From Bacteroidetes bacterium UBA4416 (GTDB taxonomy: Bacteria; Bacteroidota; Bacteroidia; B-17B0; Aurantibacillaceae): a DNA stretch of 24,920 bases. Position 1 is the first letter of the stretch. Each line of letters opens with the position of its first letter. A program made the position numbers and the translations under genes. The stretch spans positions 407-25,326 of the forward strand of contig DGQK01000003.1 of the NCBI GenBank assembly GCA_002390745.1, in the 5' to 3' direction. Of this stretch, positions 19,295-24,920 are shown in pieces. The notes beneath the pieces were generated by a model. The model was not told the origin of the DNA, ran no database searches, and was given only the letters and a program-made list of their open reading frames with translations.

Positions 19295-22200
19295 ATGTTT
19301 AGTAAATTCATTCAAAGACCAGTCCTTGCCATTGTCATATCCCTGGTGATATTATTTATCGGCACACTGGCTATTAAAACCCTGCCGACCTCGCAATTCC
19401 CGGAGGTAGCTCCTCCGGTGGTGATGGTAAGCGCTTCCTATCCGGGAGCAAGCGCCAAATCGCTGGCAGAGTCTGTGATCATTCCCCTGGAGCAATCCAT
19501 TAACGGCGCCTGGGGCATGCGCTACATGACCTCCGATGCCACCAGTGCCGGCGAGGCCAACATCCAGGTGATCTTCGAACCAGGCACAGATATCAACCAG
19601 GCGCTTGTCCAGGTTTCCAACCGTGTGCAGCAGGTTACCAACAGGCTCCCTATCCTGGTGCAACGGGAAGGCGTGGTGATCACGCCGGTGATCCCAAGTA
19701 TGTTGATGTACGTGAACCTTTACAGTAAAGACAAGAACGCCAATATGAAATTCCTGTTCAACTATGCAGGGGTAAATATGGTGCCTGAACTCCAAAGGAT
19801 CAACGGTATCGGTCAGGTAAGGATCCTCGGAAGCCGCCAGTATGCCATGCGTGTATGGCTGAACCCGGACAGGATGCGTGCCTACAAAGTGTCTCCCGAC
19901 GAAGTGATGGAGGCCCTGAACGATCAGAGTATCATTGGTAAGCCGGGCCGTATCGGCCGTGGTGACAGCAAACAGGCCGAAGCGCTTGAATATGTACTGG
20001 CTTACGCCGATCGTTTCAATGATCCGAAACAATACGAAAATGTCATTATCCGCTCCAACCCTGAGGGAGAGAACCTTCGCCTGAAAGACATCGCCACGGT
20101 GACGCTGGGCAGCGAGTACTACGATATTTACTCGAGTATGAACGGGCATCCTTCTGCGGCCCTGGTATTGAAGCAGACCTACGGCAGTAATGCCAGCGAG
20201 GTGATCGAAAAGGTGAAGGCCAAGCTGGAGGACCTGAAAAAATCCTTCCCTCCGGGAATGGATTATGAAGTGAGCTACGACGTTTCCAACTTCCTCGACG
20301 CTTCTATCGAAAACGTGGTGCATACCCTGCGGGATGCCTTTATCCTGGTAGCCCTCGTGGTATTCATCTTCCTCGGCGACTGGCGCTCGACGCTGATCCC
20401 GACCCTGGCTGTACCGATCTCCCTGATCGGCGCCTTCTTCTGCATGCAGCTCTTCGGGCTCACGATCAACATGGTGACTTTGTTTGCGCTTGTACTCGCG
20501 ATCGGGATCGTGGTGGATGACGCCATTGTCGTCGTCGAGGCCGTGCACGCGAAGATGGAGGAGGAACACCTCTCGCCGTACAATGCCGTGCGGAAAGTGA
20601 TCGGTGAGATCAGCGGTGCCGTTATCGCCATCACCCTGCTCATGGTGTCCGTATTCGTTCCGGTATCCTTCATGTCGGGCCCTGTGGGAACCTTCTACCG
20701 CCAGTTCTCCATTACAATGGCCTCTTCCATCGTGCTTTCGGGTGTGGTTGCCTTAACGGTAACACCGGTGCTTTGTGCCATGATCCTGAAAAACAATCAT
20801 GGAAAACCAAGGAAAAAACACCTCCTCAACCGCTTCATCGATAGCTTCAACCGGGGCTTTGAAAAGCTGACGGGAAAATACGTGTGGCTTCTGAAACTCA
20901 TTGCCCACCGCCGGATTGTGACCGTTGGCTTGTTCGTTGTGTTCTCCCTTGGGATTTTCTTTATCAGTAACAACCTGCCTTCAGGCTTTATCCCAAGCGA
21001 GGATCAGGGCATGCTCTATGCCATTATCCAAACGCCTCCGGGCTCCACCCTCGAAAGAACCAATGACCTGTCGAACAAGCTCGTGGATGTGATCACGAAA
21101 GTGGAAGGCGTGAAATCGGTTTCTTCCATTGCCGGATATGAGGTATTAACGGAAGGGCGTGGCTCCAATGCCGGTACTTGCCTGATCAACTTAAAACCAT
21201 GGTCGGAGCGAAAACATTCGGTAGGCGACATCATTGAGGAACTGGAACAAAAAGCGAAGTCCATTCCGGGCGCTACCATCGAATTCTTCGATCCGCCGGC
21301 TGTACCGGGCTTCGGTGCCGCGGGTGGTTTTGCCTTGCAGCTATTGGATAAAACCAACAGCGGCGACTACAAGCAACTTGAAAAGGTGACGACGGATTTC
21401 ATGAACGAGATGAGGAAGCGCAAAGAGCTCACGGGCTTATTCACCTTCTTCAGCGCCAACTATCCTCAGTACGAGATCGAGATCGACAACCAGGCTGCTA
21501 TGCAAAAAGGGGTGACCATCGGCAATGCCATGAACACGCTCTCTATTTTTGTGGGTAGTACTTACGAGCTCGGCTTTATCAAATACCAGCGTTTCTTCAA
21601 GGTGTTCGTACAGGCAGCTCCTGAGTTCAGGAAGCTCCCAACAGACATCATGAACCTGTATGTGAAAAATAACCGCGACGAAATGGTTCCGTTCTCTGCC
21701 TTTATGAAAATCAAAAAGCAACAGGGCGCCAACGAGATCAACCGTTATAACATGTACAATACAGCCGCGATCCGTGGTGGGCCTGCGCAAGGCTACAGTA
21801 GCGGTGAGGCCATCAAAGCGGTGCAGGAAGTTGCTGCCAAAACATTGCCTCACGGCTACGACATCGACTGGGCTGCCTTGTCGTATGATGAAACGAGGCG
21901 TGGGAACGAGGCGATCTACATTTTCATCATCGTGCTAGTGTTCGTGTATTTTGTGCTTGCCGCGCAGTACGAGAGCTTCATCATTCCCTTGTCGGTGGTG
22001 TTTTCCTTACCGGCCGGTGTGTTCGGTTCCTTTTTGCTGATCAAGGGCATGGGCCTCGCCAACGATATTTATGCGCAGGTGGGCCTGGTGATGCTGGTTG
22101 GTTTGCTTGGTAAGAACGCCGTACTGATCGTGGAGTTTGCCGTGCAGAAGCAACGGCAGGGCGCTACCGTTATCGAGGCTGCCATCGAGGGTGCCAAAGT

Positions 22201-22501
22201 GCGTTTCAGGCCGATCCTGATGACCTCCTTCGCCTTTATTGCGGGTCTGATCCCGCTGGTATTTGCTCACGGCGCCGGAGCCATCGGCAATAAAACCATC
22301 GGCTCCTCGGCCTTAGGCGGCATGCTGTTCGGAACCCTGTTCGGTGTGATCATCGTACCAGGCTTGTATTACATTTTCGGCTCATGGGCCAAAGGACGTA
22401 AACTTATTAAAAATGAAGACGAGAGCTCATTAACCGAAGACCTCGTTCACCAGATAGACAATTTCCCACAACAACAAGAACATGAAGACGATGCGCACTA
22501 A
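19295..22501 (+). CDS. RND efflux transporter permease (HAE1/AcrB family)
   Basis: This 1068-residue proton-driven pump of the inner membrane has the normal family length. TM1 starts FIQRPVLAIVISLVILFIG. The TM4 proton-relay pair is D408-D409 (IGIVVDDAIVVVEAV). In the C-terminal half LLGKNAVLIVEFA carries the essential TM10 Lys, and VRFRPILMTSFAFIAG carries the TM11 Arg. Two large periplasmic pore/docking domains lie between TM1-2 and TM7-8. Together these match AcrB/MexB-type hydrophobe-amphiphile exporters rather than metal (CusA) pumps. Drug or detergent export is the family role, and the actual substrate is unknown. Its 3' end overlaps the outer-membrane factor gene by 20 bases. Confidence 0.96.
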   Translation: MFSKFIQRPVLAIVISLVILFIGTLAIKTLPTSQFPEVAPPVVMVSASYPGASAKSLAESVIIPLEQSINGAWGMRYMTSDATSAGEANIQVIFEPGTDINQALVQVSNRVQQVTNRLPILVQREGVVITPVIPSMLMYVNLYSKDKNANMKFLFNYAGVNMVPELQRINGIGQVRILGSRQYAMRVWLNPDRMRAYKVSPDEVMEALNDQSIIGKPGRIGRGDSKQAEALEYVLAYADRFNDPKQYENVIIRSNPEGENLRLKDIATVTLGSEYYDIYSSMNGHPSAALVLKQTYGSNASEVIEKVKAKLEDLKKSFPPGMDYEVSYDVSNFLDASIENVVHTLRDAFILVALVVFIFLGDWRSTLIPTLAVPISLIGAFFCMQLFGLTINMVTLFALVLAIGIVVDDAIVVVEAVHAKMEEEHLSPYNAVRKVIGEISGAVIAITLLMVSVFVPVSFMSGPVGTFYRQFSITMASSIVLSGVVALTVTPVLCAMILKNNHGKPRKKHLLNRFIDSFNRGFEKLTGKYVWLLKLIAHRRIVTVGLFVVFSLGIFFISNNLPSGFIPSEDQGMLYAIIQTPPGSTLERTNDLSNKLVDVITKVEGVKSVSSIAGYEVLTEGRGSNAGTCLINLKPWSERKHSVGDIIEELEQKAKSIPGATIEFFDPPAVPGFGAAGGFALQLLDKTNSGDYKQLEKVTTDFMNEMRKRKELTGLFTFFSANYPQYEIEIDNQAAMQKGVTIGNAMNTLSIFVGSTYELGFIKYQRFFKVFVQAAPEFRKLPTDIMNLYVKNNRDEMVPFSAFMKIKKQQGANEINRYNMYNTAAIRGGPAQGYSSGEAIKAVQEVAAKTLPHGYDIDWAALSYDETRRGNEAIYIFIIVLVFVYFVLAAQYESFIIPLSVVFSLPAGVFGSFLLIKGMGLANDIYAQVGLVMLVGLLGKNAVLIVEFAVQKQRQGATVIEAAIEGAKVRFRPILMTSFAFIAGLIPLVFAHGAGAIGNKTIGSSALGGMLFGTLFGVIIVPGLYYIFGSWAKGRKLIKNEDESSLTEDLVHQIDNFPQQQEHEDDAH

Positions 22502-23924
22502 GAGAATCAAGACCTATATAGGGATCACGCTTGTTGCCCTGACCTACACCGCATGCAAAGGGCCGTCTTTTGTTCACACAAAAGAAAACAAAACCGTACC
22601 TGCGAATTACGGCGGGGCGCAGGATTCTACCAATACGGCGAAAACCAAATGGAAGGATTTTTTCACCGACCCCAACCTCAATGCGCTGATCGATACGGCG
22701 CTGAAAAACAACCAGGAGCTGAACATCATGCTGCAGGAAATCCAGGTAGCCAAAAACGAAGTGCGGGCCAGAAAAGGGGAATACCTGCCTTTCCTGGGAG
22801 CAGGCGCTTCGGCAGGCGTGGATAAGGTTGGCAGGCATACCAGCCAGGGAGCCAGCGATGCCATCACCACGATTGCCCCGGGGCAGCCTACTCCTGAAAT
22901 CCTGCCGGACTATATGTTTGGGGTATACGCTTCCTGGGAAGTGGATATCTGGCAGAAGCTCCGCAATGCGAAAAGAGCGGCCTTCAAGCGTTTCCTCTCC
23001 ACCATCGAGGGAAAAAACTTCATGGTGACGCAGCTGATCTCGGAGATCGCCAATTCCTATTACGAGCTGCTGGCGCTGGACAACCAGCTTGAGATCGTGA
23101 AACAGAACATCGAGATCCAGACGAACGCCCTCAAGATCGTGAAACAGGAAAAAGAGTCGACCCGCGTGACGGAGCTGGCTGTAAGACGTTTCGAGGCAGA
23201 GGTATTCCATACCAAAAGCCTCCAGTTCGACATCCAGCAAAAGATCGTTGAAACGGAAAACCGGATCAATTTCCTGGTAGGAAGATTTCCTCAAACGGTT
23301 CAGCGGGATTCGCAGAACTTCAACAGCCTTCCGAATGATACGATTTACGCCGGCCTTCCTTCCCAGCTGCTGGGCAACCGCACAGATATCAAGAAGGCGG
23401 AGCTGGAGCTCATGGCGTCCAAGCTCGATGTGAAAGTGGCGAGGGCCAGGTTCTATCCTTCTCTCAACATCAGGGCGGGCGCAGGCTACCAGGCCTTTAA
23501 CCCGGCCTTTCTCATCAAAACGCCGCAGTCGCTGATCTACTCACTGGCAGGCGACCTGGTGGCTCCGCTGATCAACCGGAATGCGATCAAGGCGGCCTAT
23601 TACAGCGCCAACAACAAACAGATCCAGGCCGTGTATAATTACGAGCGCACCATCCTCAATGCCTACATCGAAGTGGCGAACCAGGTATCGAACATCAGCA
23701 ACCTGAAAAAAAGCTACGAGCTCAAATCGCAGCGCGTGGATGCCCTGACCCAATCGATCACCATCTCCAACAACCTCTTCAAATCGGCGAGGGCGGATTA
23801 CATGGAAGTATTGATGACACAGCGTGACGCGCTGGAATCGAAATTCGAGCTGATCGAAACCAAGAAGCAGCAGATGAATGCAAGGGTGAATATTTACAAG
23901 GCCCTGGGCGGCGGCTGGAACTAA
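22482..23924 (+). CDS. RND efflux outer-membrane factor (TolC/NodT family lipoprotein)
   Basis: This 480-residue channel protein completes the tripartite pump. The N-terminus (MKTMRTKRIKTYIGITLVAL, then TYTAC) looks like a lipoprotein signal, with Cys near residue 25; an alternative ATG is at 22491. Two outer-membrane-efflux repeats are visible: the first includes PNLNALIDTALKNNQELNIM and FGVYASWEVDIW, the second includes LLGNRTDIKKAELELMASKLDVKVARARFYPSLNIRAG and PLINRNAIKAAYYSANNKQIQAVYNYE. This order matches the OprM/NodT group. The start codon overlaps the end of the permease gene by 20 bases, indicating translational coupling. A strong terminator follows. Confidence 0.94.
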   Translation: MKTMRTKRIKTYIGITLVALTYTACKGPSFVHTKENKTVPANYGGAQDSTNTAKTKWKDFFTDPNLNALIDTALKNNQELNIMLQEIQVAKNEVRARKGEYLPFLGAGASAGVDKVGRHTSQGASDAITTIAPGQPTPEILPDYMFGVYASWEVDIWQKLRNAKRAAFKRFLSTIEGKNFMVTQLISEIANSYYELLALDNQLEIVKQNIEIQTNALKIVKQEKESTRVTELAVRRFEAEVFHTKSLQFDIQQKIVETENRINFLVGRFPQTVQRDSQNFNSLPNDTIYAGLPSQLLGNRTDIKKAELELMASKLDVKVARARFYPSLNIRAGAGYQAFNPAFLIKTPQSLIYSLAGDLVAPLINRNAIKAAYYSANNKQIQAVYNYERTILNAYIEVANQVSNISNLKKSYELKSQRVDALTQSITISNNLFKSARADYMEVLMTQRDALESKFELIETKKQQMNARVNIYKALGGGWN

Positions 23925-23946
23925 TACCGCGAAAAGCGCTTGAAGA

Positions 23947-23985
23947 AAACCCCCATGTTACGGATGTAGCATGGGGGTTTCGTTT
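23947..23985 (+). terminator. rho-independent terminator of the RND operon
   Basis: AAACCCCCATG and CATGGGGGTTT form a perfect 11-bp stem, extended inward by TTAC/GTAG (one G-T pair) to about 15 bp with a GGAT loop. CGTTTTT follows. It begins 23 bases after the stop codon of the outer-membrane factor gene. Confidence 0.92.
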
Positions 23986-24146
23986 TTAGCATATTATTGA
24001 AGGCAATGGGCATATTACTGAAAAATAGTTGGTGAAACGCTCTGAATACCAATCTGAATAAGGGGTTGAAGAAAGTTTAGTGAAAGTGGCTTCTAAAATT
24101 TTTGGTATATGAAAAAGTCAAAAAAAGCGCTATCAGGCTTCCGGAG

Positions 24147-24842
24147 CTATGTCTTTTTACCGTTCAAAAACACACCAATGAACGTTTTGCGTACAAAAAA
24201 CTGATAGGAAAGCATGGAAATGACGGTTGTCCCAAACAGCACTATTAAAAATTTCAGGTATACAGAAACAGGCTTGTCATTCAGAAAGCCCGACAACAAC
24301 AGGGCAATGAACAAATGTACGAGATAAACCCAATAGGCTGAATTGACGAAATACGTAATGTATGTTTTGGGAGCGTCGGCAAAACGCAGAAACAAACCGG
24401 TCATACCTATGCTTAAAGAGCAGGTAATGAATGAATTCAGTACCTGAAGCCCAGGCAGGCTTATCTGATCTTCGTAATAAAATTTCAGGCAAAACACCAT
24501 AATACCAAGCACCGTCACGACCATGTCCAGTTCCTTGAAGGTGTTTAGCAATTCCCTGTTCCGGTATAATAGCCAGCCTGTGCTATAAAAAGCCATAGAG
24601 TAACATAAGACTCCTAAATCCGGAATCCAGCTGACAGATGTTTCAAAAGACCTGGCTCCAAATAAAAAAAGAATACTGAATGAAAGCCCTGTCATCGTTA
24701 GCAAACGGGGTACAGGTTTATCAAAGATGCGGTTAAAGAGATCATCGATAAACAAAAAAGAGCGATATCTTGTCAGCCTTGAAAACACATAGGCCAGAAC
24801 GCTCATGATGAACAGATAGTATAAAAACCATAGATGCGACAA
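24147..24842 (-). CDS. acyltransferase 3 family protein, 5'-truncated C-terminal fragment (possible pseudogene)
   Basis: About 230 residues of a polytopic membrane O-acyltransferase (acyltransferase 3/OpgC-like) are present, with roughly six hydrophobic helices and the SHLWFLYYLFIMSVLAYVF segment that in full proteins begins the middle helix block. Full-length members have 330-400 residues, and the N-terminal catalytic Arg/His region is missing. The frame continues upstream of the TTG at 24842 with plausible sequence (SLAEHFSSLSSYIPYHL) but meets an in-frame TAA at 24906-24908, close to the window edge. No ATG lies between. So it is either a decayed gene, a frameshift, or an unusual TTG start. 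The substrate would be a cell-envelope sugar or lipid. Confidence 0.7.
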   Translation of the reverse strand: MSHLWFLYYLFIMSVLAYVFSRLTRYRSFLFIDDLFNRIFDKPVPRLLTMTGLSFSILFLFGARSFETSVSWIPDLGVLCYSMAFYSTGWLLYRNRELLNTFKELDMVVTVLGIMVFCLKFYYEDQISLPGLQVLNSFITCSLSIGMTGLFLRFADAPKTYITYFVNSAYWVYLVHLFIALLLSGFLNDKPVSVYLKFLIVLFGTTVISMLSYQFFVRKTFIGVFLNGKKT

Positions 24843-24920
24843 ATGATAAGGGATATAACTACTGAGCGAAGAAAAATGTTCGGCCAGGGATACGGGAGTG
24901 TAAGCTTACCTTATTTTCGA

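Noticed and set aside
19352..20569. 405-codon antisense ORF opposite the RND permease
   Set aside because: It is His/Arg/Asp-rich with no domain features and lies wholly inside the permease gene, so it is an artefact of GC-skewed codons.
24050..24066. Short direct repeat CTGAATA twice after the RND operon
   Set aside because: Only two 7-base copies are present. Too short to indicate an attachment site or repeat array.

Overview
The window is chromosomal DNA from a member of the Bacteroidota, most likely the Chitinophagales/Chitinophagaceae. The evidence is an LpxC-FabZ fusion gene, a secreted protein with a C-terminal type IX secretion (T9SS) sorting domain, Bacteroidota-type -7 boxes (TAnnTTTG) in front of many genes, and a GC content near one half. 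The family-level placement is an inference. No rRNA, tRNA, insertion sequence, phage gene or CRISPR array was seen.

Layout. 1-856: the end of an unrecognised ORF, then an AAC(3)-I-like GNAT acetyltransferase. 920-1216: a small zinc-ribbon protein with an RNA polymerase alpha-CTD-like fold. 1362-3300 (minus): a compact five-gene operon (SRPBCC, GyrI-like, VOC/PhnB, DoxX-like, 69-aa protein), divergent from a GlxA-type AraC regulator (3481-4458). 4506-5834 (minus): L-lysine 6-transaminase. 5974-6396 (minus): a second SRPBCC/AHSA1 gene, whose promoter is straddled by two identical palindromes. 6532-9987 (minus): three pirin-family genes, one with an export-type N-terminus, plus a 98-aa protein of the family called phosphoribosylpyrophosphate synthetase. 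10051-10644 (minus): a Crp/Fnr regulator. 10856-11371: a GAF-domain protein. 11472-15141: the lipid A genes lpxD, lpxC-fabZ and lpxA. 15264-16235: trpS. 16354-17541: a T9SS-sorted cell-surface protein. 17629-18024: a small membrane protein. 18189-23924: a complete tripartite RND efflux operon (adaptor, inner-membrane pump, outer-membrane factor), closed by a strong terminator. 24147 to the right edge (minus): an acyltransferase-3 gene that lacks its 5' half.

How the parts work together. LpxD, LpxC-FabZ and LpxA carry out early lipid A synthesis and the linked fatty-acid dehydratase step. The efflux operon encodes a self-contained drug/solute exporter. The pirin/Crp block looks like a redox or electrophile-stress module: pirin genes 2 and 3 share a near-identical 20-bp element at the same distance from their -7 boxes, so they are probably co-activated.

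The most interesting non-coding signals are four. (1) The shared pirin promoter element. (2) The double palindromic operator at the second SRPBCC gene. (3) A highly structured 200-bp segment between lpxC-fabZ and lpxA, which may be a repeat or an RNA. (4) A palindrome at the -33 region of the AraC regulator. I did not find a clearly unprecedented multi-gene system. The window is mostly recognisable families, with a few regulatory features worth testing.
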